Assembly (NCBI GenBank): GCA_009778235.1
Contig: WRKE01000159.1
Coordinates: 1-5,630, forward strand
Direction: 5' to 3'
DNA length: 5,630 bases
DNA from: Pseudomonadota bacterium
GTDB taxonomy: Bacteria; Desulfobacterota; Desulfobulbia; Desulfobulbales; Desulfobulbaceae
Part shown: positions 1-5,588 of the stretch, one piece after another
Layout: every line of letters begins with the position of its first letter
How positions within the stretch are numbered: the first letter of the stretch is position 1
The notes under the pieces: model-generated
Told to the model about the DNA's origin: nothing
The model's input: only the letters and a program-made list of their open reading frames with translations
The model's database searches: none
Program-made: the position numbers and the translations under genes

Positions 1-1076
1 CGCATGGCCGGAACTAAAACCTGGTTGATCAGCTCGATCGGCTTAAACCGTTCCCTCAAGATGGCCAGCACATCCTCCAACTGCTCCTTGTCGCCGTCCA
101 TGACCATCCGAAACAACTGCGCTTCCGGTTGAACGCCGCTCCCCTTCCCTTGCTCATCCGGCGTTTCCGTTCGGGCCGTGAAGTGATCAATAAACCTCAG
201 CAAAGGTTTTTTTTCTTCTTCTCCACCATGCCGATCATAGAGCAGATCCAGGCAGAGAACCCGGTCTTCAGCCAAAATACGCGCCAGGGGAATAACCTTG
301 GCGGCATCGACGATCGCCGCGTCCAAGCCGGCCTTCACCGCCTCATGAAGAAACACGGAGTTCAAAACCTTGCGGGCCTGGGGCGCCAGGCCAAAGGAGA
401 TATTGCTGACCCCGAGCACGGTCAAGCATCCCGGCAACTCCGCCTTGATCCGGCGGATCGCCTCCAGGGTCTGCACCGCGGCATCGTGCAGGCTTGCATC
501 GCCCGAGCCCACGGTGAAGGTGAGGCAATCAAAGAGCAGATCATGGGGGCGCAGGCCGCATTCGTCCACGGCAATGGCATGGATGGCCTTGGCTATCCGG
601 ACCTTTTCCTCGGTGGTCATGGCCATGCCCTGCTCATCAATGGTCAGGGCCACCACTGCGGCGCCATATTTCTTGGCGGCCCTGCAGATCCGGCGGAGAT
701 TGTCTCCCTTATCCTCCAGGTTGATGGAATTGACAATCGCCCGCCCCGGATAAATCCGCAGGCAGGCCTCGATGCAGGCCGGAGTGGTCGAATCGATCAT
801 CAGCGGAGCCTTGAGGGAACTGGCACAGAGACCCACCAGGGTGGTCAGGTCAACCAGCTCGTCGCGGCCCGCATAGGCGGGGCAAAGATCAATGACATGC
901 GCCCCCTTGGCCTCCTGCTCCAGGGCAATCTTCACACAGGCCTGGTAATCGTCGGCCAGCAGCAGTTCCCGGAATTTTTTCGAGCCAGTGGCATTGGCCC
1001 GCTCGCCGATCAAAAGCGGCGGAATCTCCTGTTGCAGCTCAATTGCCTGATACAGACTCGCTACCGAAGGCTTCAT
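1..1076 (-). CDS. metH: Split methionine synthase, methyl-THF (pterin) domain plus start of cobalamin-binding domain; 3' end beyond window
   Basis: This reading frame stays open from ATG at 1076 down to the window edge (358 codons, C-terminus missing). It was read by translating the minus strand by hand. Residues about 20-285 match the methyltetrahydrofolate-binding TIM barrel of MetH: GERANATGSKKF near 24-35, IDST at 94-97, NSINLEDKGDN at 116-126, LTIDEQGMAMT at 144-154 and GVSNISFGL at 222-230. A charged linker (about 284-318) follows, then a helical segment ending LINQVLVPAM, which is how the cap of the MetH cobalamin module begins. The protein should bind methyl-THF and pass its methyl group to cobalamin in the cytoplasm. 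Its ATG overlaps the stop of the homocysteine-domain gene by 4 bases, so the two subunits are probably co-translated. Whether the missing part includes a full B12 domain or an AdoMet reactivation domain cannot be seen. The pterin-domain call is firm; the exact full-length architecture is not. Confidence 0.9.
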   Translation of the reverse strand, partial: MKPSVASLYQAIELQQEIPPLLIGERANATGSKKFRELLLADDYQACVKIALEQEAKGAHVIDLCPAYAGRDELVDLTTLVGLCASSLKAPLMIDSTTPACIEACLRIYPGRAIVNSINLEDKGDNLRRICRAAKKYGAAVVALTIDEQGMAMTTEEKVRIAKAIHAIAVDECGLRPHDLLFDCLTFTVGSGDASLHDAAVQTLEAIRRIKAELPGCLTVLGVSNISFGLAPQARKVLNSVFLHEAVKAGLDAAIVDAAKVIPLARILAEDRVLCLDLLYDRHGGEEEKKPLLRFIDHFTARTETPDEQGKGSGVQPEAQLFRMVMDGDKEQLEDVLAILRERFKPIELINQVLVPAM

Positions 1077-1996
1077 GCCCGCACCTCCCGATGCGCCGGT
1101 TGTACGCCGTCAAGGGCGTGAACCAGCTCACGGATATGGGCCGGGGTGGTGCCGCAGCAACCACCGACCACGCTGACCCCGTATTCGCTGACCAACCGCT
1201 TCATTTCGCGGGCATAGGCCGCAGGCTTGAGGGAATAACAGGTCTTGCCGTCAACTATCTCCGGCAGGCCCTGATTCGGCACGCACGAAATACGGCCCGG
1301 CCAGTTGCGGCTTAGGTAGCGGATATGCGATTCCATGTCCAGCGGCCCGGTGGCGCAGTTTAAGCCGAAAGAAAACAGGGGATAGGGCTCGAAGGTTACG
1401 GCGGCGGCAGCCATGTCGGTGCCGACCAGCATGGTGCCGGTCCGTTCGATGGTCACCGAAGCCATGACCGGGAGGTCCATCCCTAGGGATTTCAAGGTAT
1501 CGAAGCAGGTGGTCAGGGCGGTCTTGATCTGGAGCAGATCCTGGCAGGTCTCGACGATCAGCGCATCCACCTCGGCCGCAGCCAGAGCGCGGATCTGTTC
1601 TTCATAGGCCAGGGCCAGCTCATCCACCGTAATATGGCCGAGCGAGGGCAGCTTGGTGCCGGGACCAATCGAGCCCGCGACATAGATGCCGGGCTTGCCG
1701 CCGATGGCGGCGCGGGCGTTTTGCACCCCGGCCCGATTGATGGCCTCCACCTGATCGGCCAGTCCATACTCCGAAAGCACAATCCGGTTGGCCCCGAAGG
1801 TGTTGGTTTCCAGCACCATGGCCCCGGCCTCGACAAAACTTGTGTGCAGGGCGATGATTGTCTCCGGGGCGGTCAGGTTGAGCAGCTCATTGCACCCTTC
1901 CCTGCCCTCCCAGGCTGACGCCGGGATATCCATTTCCTGCAGATTGGTGCCGCAGGCGCCGTCCAGGATCAGCACCTGGTGGTCGTGTAGTCGCAT
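1073..1996 (-). CDS. metH: Split methionine synthase, homocysteine S-methyltransferase (zinc) domain
   Basis: This 307-residue protein consists of the homocysteine-binding barrel alone. The P-loop-like DGACGTNLQ lies at 12-20 and ETNTFGAN at 63-70. The three zinc ligands of the family are present: the Cys of GLNC at 214 and the Cys pair of GGCCGTTPAHI at 280-281. It should activate homocysteine as a zinc thiolate and accept the methyl group from methylcobalamin carried by the partner protein encoded just downstream. The ATG at 1996 was chosen because the domain begins directly after it (MRLHDHQVLILDG). The frame stays open upstream to a TTG at 2080, but that 28-residue extension is low-complexity and unlike the family. 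The ribosome site is weak (GAGAA about 10 bases before the ATG). The stop TGA overlaps the next ATG as ATGA. Because a pterin/B12 gene follows, this is a MetH subunit rather than a stand-alone MmuM or BHMT-type enzyme. Confidence 0.92.
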   Translation of the reverse strand: MRLHDHQVLILDGACGTNLQEMDIPASAWEGREGCNELLNLTAPETIIALHTSFVEAGAMVLETNTFGANRIVLSEYGLADQVEAINRAGVQNARAAIGGKPGIYVAGSIGPGTKLPSLGHITVDELALAYEEQIRALAAAEVDALIVETCQDLLQIKTALTTCFDTLKSLGMDLPVMASVTIERTGTMLVGTDMAAAAVTFEPYPLFSFGLNCATGPLDMESHIRYLSRNWPGRISCVPNQGLPEIVDGKTCYSLKPAAYAREMKRLVSEYGVSVVGGCCGTTPAHIRELVHALDGVQPAHREVRA

Positions 1997-2020
1997 TTTC
2001 TGTTGTTCTCGTTGGGATTG

Positions 2021-2062
2021 AAAAAAGGCGGTACAGGGAGATTTCTTTTTTGTGTTGCCGCC
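2021..2062 (-). terminator. Possible leader hairpin with T-run (attenuator-like) before the methionine synthase unit
   Basis: On the minus strand GGCGG (2062 to 2058) can pair with CCGCC (2031 to 2027), and TTTTTT follows at once (2026 to 2021). The stem is only 5 bp, though all G-C, and the loop is 26 bases, so it is a weak terminator. A competing pairing uses CAGG, which overlaps the first arm, with a CCTG inside the loop. It ends about 24 bases before the metH ATG, in the place of a leader attenuator. No known riboswitch consensus was recognised around it, so function is inferred from position only. Confidence 0.3.
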
Positions 2063-2197
2063 TGGAGTGTCGGTCGGCAAAATGGCCTGCCCCCTGCCCG
2101 CCCACTGTAAGAATGACCCGGGGGATTCGCATCAATTTTTTTGCCGAACAGGGGAAGATATGATCGAAAGCGGCCATCTGCCCGGATAAGGTCCTGC

Positions 2198-2226
2198 TTG
2201 TCAAAAAATGTTTTATTTTCTACAGT
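2198..2226 (+). promoter_or_regulatory. Sigma-70-like promoter for the glmU-type gene
   Basis: TTGTCA (2198-2203, 5 of 6 to the -35 consensus) is followed by a 17-base AT-rich spacer and TACAGT (2221-2226, 4 of 6 to the -10 consensus). Transcription would begin near 2233 and give a leader of about 40 bases. The -35 overlaps a TTGACA on the opposite strand (2204 to 2199), but that one has no convincing -10 at 16-18 bases, so a leftward promoter from it is doubtful. Confidence 0.5.
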
Positions 2227-2260
2227 AGTTTATTTTTTCCGACATCTCCCTCGCGTTCAC

Positions 2261-2265
2261 AAGGA
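2261..2265 (+). promoter_or_regulatory. Ribosome binding site fixing the glmU-type start
   Basis: AAGGA lies 7 bases before the ATG at 2273. This decides between that ATG and a TTG 44 codons upstream (2141), whose extension would lie upstream of the predicted transcription start and does not look like protein. Confidence 0.65.
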
Positions 2266-2272
2266 TCTCCCC

Positions 2273-3277
2273 ATGACTCCATCGATCACCGCCGTGGTGC
2301 TTGCCGCCGGCAAAGGCACCCGCATGAAATCATCCCGCGCCAAGGTGCTGCACGAGGTGTATTTCAGGCCGATGCTCCACCATGTGCTCCACACGGTCCA
2401 GCAGGCGGCCATCGAGCGCTGTGCGGTCATTGTCGGCCATCAGCGGCAGGAGGTTTTGCGCGGACTTGACCCGTTTATGGTCACCCCGGTCATCCAGGAA
2501 GAACAACTGGGCACCGGCCATGCCGTACTCTGCGCCGAGCAGGCCTGCGCCGACACCGACCTGGTAATGATCCTCTGCGGCGACACCCCGCTCATCCAGG
2601 CCGCGACCCTGACCGAGATGATCGCCTCCCACCGGCAGAACCGGGCAATACTGACCCTGATGACCACCTTGCTCGACCAGCCCTTTGGCTACGGCCGCAT
2701 CCTCAACGACGCCCAAGGCACGGTCCAGGCCATTGTCGAGGAGAAAGACGCCACCGAGGAACAACGGCGCATCCGGGAAATCAATGCCGGTATCTATCTG
2801 GTGGACCGCTCGTTCCTGTTCAAGGCGCTGCGCCGGGTCGGCACCGACAACAGTCAAGGCGAGGTCTATCTGACCGACATTGTCGCCATTGCCCGCAACC
2901 AAGGATTAACGGTCCACCGCTTTGTCCATCCCCGGGCCATCGATGTTCTGGGGGTCAATTCCCGGATCGAACTGGCACAGGCCCATGCCACCCTGCAACA
3001 GCGCCATAACCGCGACCTGATGCTGGCCGGCGTGAGCATGTATGCCCCGGAGGCGGTGCTGGTCTCGCCGGACTGCACCATCGGCCCGGACACCATCATC
3101 GAAGGAGCAGCGCGCATCAGCGGCGCCTCGATCATCGGCCGGGATTGCCGGATCGCCGGGGGCTGCGTCGTGCACACCTCTATCCTGGGCGACGGGGTGA
3201 CCGTGGGAGCCAACAGCGTACTTGCCCACTGTACCATCGCCGCCGGCGACACCATTGCCCCCTTGAGCCATTATTAA
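2273..3277 (+). CDS. glmU: GlmU-type UDP-N-acetylglucosamine pyrophosphorylase (uridylyltransferase only; acetyltransferase half absent)
   Basis: This is a 334-residue nucleotidyltransferase. The signature LAAGKGTRMKSSRAKVLHEV spans about 10-29, with Lys24 in the sugar-nucleotide signature. EQLGTGHA (77-84), CGDTPL with metal-ligand Asp104, GYGRI (139-143), IVEEKDATEEQRRIREINAGIYL (154-176), NSQGEVYLTDI (193-203) and GVNSRIELA with Asn229 all match E. coli GlmU in order. From about 265 a few left-handed beta-helix hexapeptide turns follow (TIGPDTIIEGA to TIAAGDTIAP), then the protein stops. E. coli GlmU has 456 residues and carries its acetyltransferase active site beyond this point, so this protein should make UDP-GlcNAc from UTP and GlcNAc-1-phosphate but not acetylate glucosamine-1-phosphate. 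The next 125 bases hold no continuation in any frame, so a recent frameshift is unlikely. Another sugar-1-phosphate substrate is possible. It acts in the cytoplasm, probably for peptidoglycan and LPS precursors. Confidence 0.85.
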   Translation: MTPSITAVVLAAGKGTRMKSSRAKVLHEVYFRPMLHHVLHTVQQAAIERCAVIVGHQRQEVLRGLDPFMVTPVIQEEQLGTGHAVLCAEQACADTDLVMILCGDTPLIQAATLTEMIASHRQNRAILTLMTTLLDQPFGYGRILNDAQGTVQAIVEEKDATEEQRRIREINAGIYLVDRSFLFKALRRVGTDNSQGEVYLTDIVAIARNQGLTVHRFVHPRAIDVLGVNSRIELAQAHATLQQRHNRDLMLAGVSMYAPEAVLVSPDCTIGPDTIIEGAARISGASIIGRDCRIAGGCVVHTSILGDGVTVGANSVLAHCTIAAGDTIAPLSHY

Positions 3278-3310
3278 TTCCGGCAATCCCGCCTGACGTG
3301 TGATGCCGCC

Positions 3311-3344
3311 GCAAACAGCCGGTTTGCCCTGGCCTGTTTGGCCA
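3311..3344 (+). other. Two adjacent small hairpins between the glmU-type and purH-type genes
   Basis: GCAAAC (3311-3316) and GTTTGC (3322-3327) form a perfect 6-bp stem with a 5-base loop. TGGCC (3330-3334) and GGCCA (3340-3344) form a second, 5-bp stem with a 5-base loop. A rival long-range pairing joins AAACAG with CTGTTT. No T-run follows either stem, so an intrinsic terminator is unlikely; RNA processing or mild attenuation between the two genes is possible. The structures are visible, the role is not. Confidence 0.35.
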
Positions 3345-3386
3345 CGGTTAACGTCGGACCACCTATGAATCACCTCTGTCTTTGTC

Positions 3387-3391
3387 AGGAG
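3387..3391 (+). promoter_or_regulatory. Ribosome binding site for the AICAR transformylase gene
   Basis: AGGAG lies 11 bases before the ATG at 3403, slightly far but clear. It rules out the in-frame TTG at 3382, which would place this site inside the coding region. Confidence 0.6.
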
Positions 3392-3402
3392 CTTTACCAA
3401 CC

Positions 3403-4692
3403 ATGACTGATCTGAAAAAAATGTATTCCGCCCTCTTGGGTGACTCCTTTCCCCTGGAGATGACCATCAGCTTTGGCGACCAGACCCTGGTCTACCGGAA
3501 AAAGACCTGGAAAATCCCTCTGGCCGACGGCACAATCGATGAACGGGGGCTGCGCTACGGTGAAAATCCAGACCAGGAAGCAGCGCTCTATGAACTGGTG
3601 AACGGCAATCTCCTGCTGGGCGACTGCCAATACATCGAGCCGGGCAACGGTCTGGTCAGCTCCATCCCGGTCGAAGATATGGTGCAGGTGGGCAAGCATC
3701 CGGGCAAGATCAATCTCACCGATGTCGACAACGGCCTGAACATCATCAAATATCTGGTCGATCGCCCGGCCGCGGTGATTCTCAAGCATAACAATCCCTG
3801 CGGGGCCGCCATCGGCGCCAGTGTGGCCGAGGCCTACAACCGGGCCAACCGCTGCGACCGGATAGCCGCCTTCGGAGGAGCCGTGGTCACCAGCCGGCCG
3901 CTTGACCGTCCATGCGCCGAACTGATGGCGGAAAATTATCTGGAGGTGGTGTGCGCCCCGGATTTCGAGGAAGGGGTACTCAGCATCCTGGCCCGCCGCA
4001 AGAACCTGCGGGTGATCCGCATGGCCGGCATCACCCGCCTGGCCGAGTTTGAACGCCAGCGTTTCGTGGATTTCAAATCACTGATCGACGGCGGCATCAT
4101 TGTTCAGCAGTCTGCGGTCAACACCATCCGTTCGCTCGCTGACCTCAAACCCGCGACCACCACCTACAAGGGGGTCGAATATCGCTGTGAGCGTGCGCCC
4201 TCAAGCCGCGAAATCGAGGACATGCTCTTTGGCTGGGCCATTGAGCACGGCGTGACCTCCAATTCGGTGATCTATGTCAAGGATGGCTGCACCACCGCCA
4301 TCGGCGCGGGCGAGCAGGACCGGGTCGGGGTCGCCGAGATCGCGGTGCACAAGGCATACACCAAGTACGCTGATATCACCTGCTTTGACGCCCATGGCCT
4401 GCCCTATGCCGACCTGGTGGCCGAGATCGAACGTGGCCGGCGGGACCAGGCGAAGAAGGAGGCGATCGACGCCAAGGTCAGGGCCGATAAGGCCGGACTC
4501 CCCGGCTCGGTGATGATTTCCGATGCCTTCTTTCCTTTCCGCGACGCCGCCGATGTCGGCATCCGCGAAGGGGTCACCGCCATCCTCCAGGCAGGCGGTT
4601 CGATCCGCGATTTCGAATCGATCCAGGCCTGCAACGAGGCCGATCCCCAGGTGGCGATGATGTTCACCGGCCAGCGCTCGTTCAAGCATTAG
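3403..4692 (+). CDS. purH: Stand-alone AICAR formyltransferase (phosphoribosylaminoimidazolecarboxamide formyltransferase; PurH C-terminal domain)
   Basis: This 429-residue protein transfers a formyl group from 10-formyl-THF to AICAR to give FAICAR, the penultimate step of purine synthesis, in the cytoplasm. Family motifs are RYGENPDQEA (51-60), the catalytic Lys-His in KHNNPCG (128-134), AAFGG (155-159), SNSVIYVKDGCTTAIGAG (286-303), SDAFFPFRDAADVGIREG (373-390) and the C-terminal FTGQRSFKH. The IMP cyclohydrolase (MGS-like) domain that normally precedes this in bifunctional PurH of about 530 residues is absent. The first 50 residues are not that domain, and there is room for no other gene before it. 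The cyclohydrolase must therefore be encoded elsewhere, as a separate PurH N-domain or a PurO-type enzyme. The gene lies 125 bases after the glmU-type gene on the same strand and may share its transcript. The domain call is firm. The symbol is used for homology only; some authors call the split transformylase purV. Confidence 0.92.
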   Translation: MTDLKKMYSALLGDSFPLEMTISFGDQTLVYRKKTWKIPLADGTIDERGLRYGENPDQEAALYELVNGNLLLGDCQYIEPGNGLVSSIPVEDMVQVGKHPGKINLTDVDNGLNIIKYLVDRPAAVILKHNNPCGAAIGASVAEAYNRANRCDRIAAFGGAVVTSRPLDRPCAELMAENYLEVVCAPDFEEGVLSILARRKNLRVIRMAGITRLAEFERQRFVDFKSLIDGGIIVQQSAVNTIRSLADLKPATTTYKGVEYRCERAPSSREIEDMLFGWAIEHGVTSNSVIYVKDGCTTAIGAGEQDRVGVAEIAVHKAYTKYADITCFDAHGLPYADLVAEIERGRRDQAKKEAIDAKVRADKAGLPGSVMISDAFFPFRDAADVGIREGVTAILQAGGSIRDFESIQACNEADPQVAMMFTGQRSFKH

Positions 4693-4716
4693 CTGATCCG
4701 GAAATACGGGCTTGAA

Positions 4717-4941
4717 CATGTCTATCACCTCGACATGAAGCGAATCACCAAGGCAACCCTAGCTCGGGTGAATGCGGAACAACCCGCCAGCTTGTATCAG
4801 GCCCTGTTCGCCAAGTTGTTGAAGCGATGCCAACTGGTCGCACCCAAACACCGATTTTCGTTCAAGGGCAAACTCTACCTCTTGGATGCCACGGTAATCA
4901 ATCTCTGTCTTGCCGCGTTCCCCTAGGCAGAATTTCGCGAG
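4717..4941 (+). pseudogene. IS4-family transposase remnant (internal fragment with amber stop)
   Basis: An open stretch reads HVYHLDMKRITKATLARVN, then EQPASLYQALFAKLLKRCQ, then APKHRFSFKGKLYLLDATVINLCLAAFP. This resembles the middle of IS4-type DDE transposases, where the LDAT motif carries the first catalytic Asp and is followed by FPWAKFR. Here the Trp codon is TAG (4924-4926), and the frame then continues AEFRE before similarity fades at about 4941. The N-terminal part (roughly the first 60-70 residues) and everything after the first catalytic Asp region are gone. The fragment shares the frame of the AICAR transformylase and begins about 24 bases after its stop. No terminal inverted repeats or target duplication were seen. 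The ATG at 4735 would give a 63-residue product with no expected activity. The family assignment is from memory of the motif. Confidence 0.75.
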
Positions 4942-4952
4942 GGGGCGAGGGG
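4937..4952. repeat. Tandem 8-bp GC-rich repeat at the end of the transposase remnant
   Basis: GCGAGGGG occurs twice back to back (4937-4944 and 4945-4952). It sits where transposase similarity ends and 25 bases before the end of the ORF6N gene, so it may mark a deletion or insertion junction. It could also be chance in GC-rich DNA. Confidence 0.45.
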
Positions 4953-4977
4953 TCGGAATGGTATTTTCATTTTGAGC

Positions 4978-5496
4978 CTAAAAGCCGATACGCCGTTTTT
5001 CTTTCTCGGGTGGGACGATGAGTTGATGCAGGGTTTGAAAGATGCCGTCGAGCGCTTCATCGTGTTTGCCCACGGCTGCCTCCAGTTCGGCAACCTTAGC
5101 GGCAAGCTCTTGGTAGGCGGGCACGGTCTGCCTTACCCAGACAAAGGTGCGGATAATCATGCGGCTGATTTCTGTCGCGTGTGCGGAATTCAGGACGCTG
5201 GAAAGCATAAGCGCCCCGTGTTCCGTGAAGGCATATGGAAGGTATTTTCGATGCTGGCCGCGCCCTGTGTTTAAGATGCCAAATTGGCGTCTTAAAGATT
5301 CCCATTCCTCGGCGGACAGTTGGAAAACAAAATCTTGAAACCGTGCGGGATTACGCTTTGTGGCCCGGACAAGCGCTCCGGTCTCCACCCCGTACAGAAC
5401 GGCCAAGTCCGCATCGAGCATGACCCGCTGGCCACGCAGCTCAAGGATGCGTTGCGCAATGGCGTTTATGGTTGGCGCTGGCTGAGTTTCAGGCAT
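4978..5496 (-). CDS. ORF6N-domain DNA-binding protein
   Basis: This 172-residue protein has an ORF6N domain at about residues 9-118: RILELRGQRVMLDADLAVLYG near 16-36, then ATKRNPARFQDFVFQLSAEEW, YAFTEHGALMLSSVLNS and RMIIRTFVWVRQ. The C-terminal 50 residues are heptad-like and charged (probable coiled coil) and end in KRRIGF, a tail often seen in this family. ORF6N is related to KilA-N phage domains and is presumed to bind DNA; its cellular role is poorly known, and such genes often sit near phage or insertion-sequence DNA. The ATG at 5496 is the only sensible start, since the next Met (residue 26) lies inside the domain. No clear ribosome site precedes it. The gene is full length and intact, faces the transposase remnant convergently and stops 36 bases from it. 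A regulator acting on mobile DNA is one guess; no function is claimed. Confidence 0.88.
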   Translation of the reverse strand: MPETQPAPTINAIAQRILELRGQRVMLDADLAVLYGVETGALVRATKRNPARFQDFVFQLSAEEWESLRRQFGILNTGRGQHRKYLPYAFTEHGALMLSSVLNSAHATEISRMIIRTFVWVRQTVPAYQELAAKVAELEAAVGKHDEALDGIFQTLHQLIVPPEKEKRRIGF

Positions 5497-5540
5497 GGTT
5501 AGTTACGCGGCGTGGGCGCGGGGCATGGGCGTCTGGGGGT

Positions 5541-5561
5541 GTTATTAATGAATTCGTTATT
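5541..5561. promoter_or_regulatory. Imperfect palindrome / direct repeat upstream of the ORF6N gene
   Basis: GTTATT occurs at 5541-5546 and 5556-5561, one and a half helical turns apart, around a GAATTC core whose flanks make an 18-base imperfect palindrome (14 of 18 matching). It lies about 45 bases before the ORF6N start in an AT-rich patch set in GC-rich DNA, a plausible place for a promoter or operator. No clear -35/-10 pair was found. Confidence 0.25.
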
Positions 5562-5588
5562 CACCGGACATTGACCACGTCTTTTTCT

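Noticed and set aside
129..1121. Long open frame on the plus strand opposite the pterin-domain gene.
   Set aside because: It is the antisense shadow of a well-supported gene with a glycine/glutamine/histidine-rich translation and no recognisable motifs.
1997..2080. 28-residue N-terminal extension of the homocysteine-domain gene from a TTG.
   Set aside because: It is lysine/serine-rich low-complexity sequence overlapping the leader hairpin and absent from the family; the barrel begins directly at the ATG at 1996.
2068..2135. Plus-strand stretch with CACTGTAAG after C-rich DNA, resembling part of a cobalamin riboswitch.
   Set aside because: The conserved 3' B12-box (CAGGA...CCTGCC) is missing at the right distance, the motif is on the strand away from metH, and the next gene on that strand is a GlmU. 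Only a short local match remains.
2182..2204. Perfect TTGACA on the minus strand as promoter of the methionine synthase unit.
   Set aside because: No acceptable -10 box lies 16-18 bases downstream (best is GCAGAT), and the site is explained by overlap with the rightward TTGTCA.
2141..2272. Upstream in-frame extension of the glmU-type gene from a TTG.
   Set aside because: The added 44 residues are unlike any GlmU, overlie the predicted promoter, and a good ribosome site with ATG at 2273 explains the start.
3278..3402. Search for a frameshifted continuation of the GlmU acetyltransferase domain.
   Set aside because: No frame in the gap shows hexapeptide repeats or the active-site segment, so the short GlmU is not explained by a simple frameshift here.
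4735..4926. 63-residue open frame as an intact small gene.
   Set aside because: Similarity to IS4 transposases extends both upstream of its ATG and downstream of its stop, so it is a fragment of a larger broken gene.
4972..5274. Plus-strand open frame opposite the ORF6N gene.
   Set aside because: The minus-strand frame matches a known domain along most of its length; this one is its shadow.
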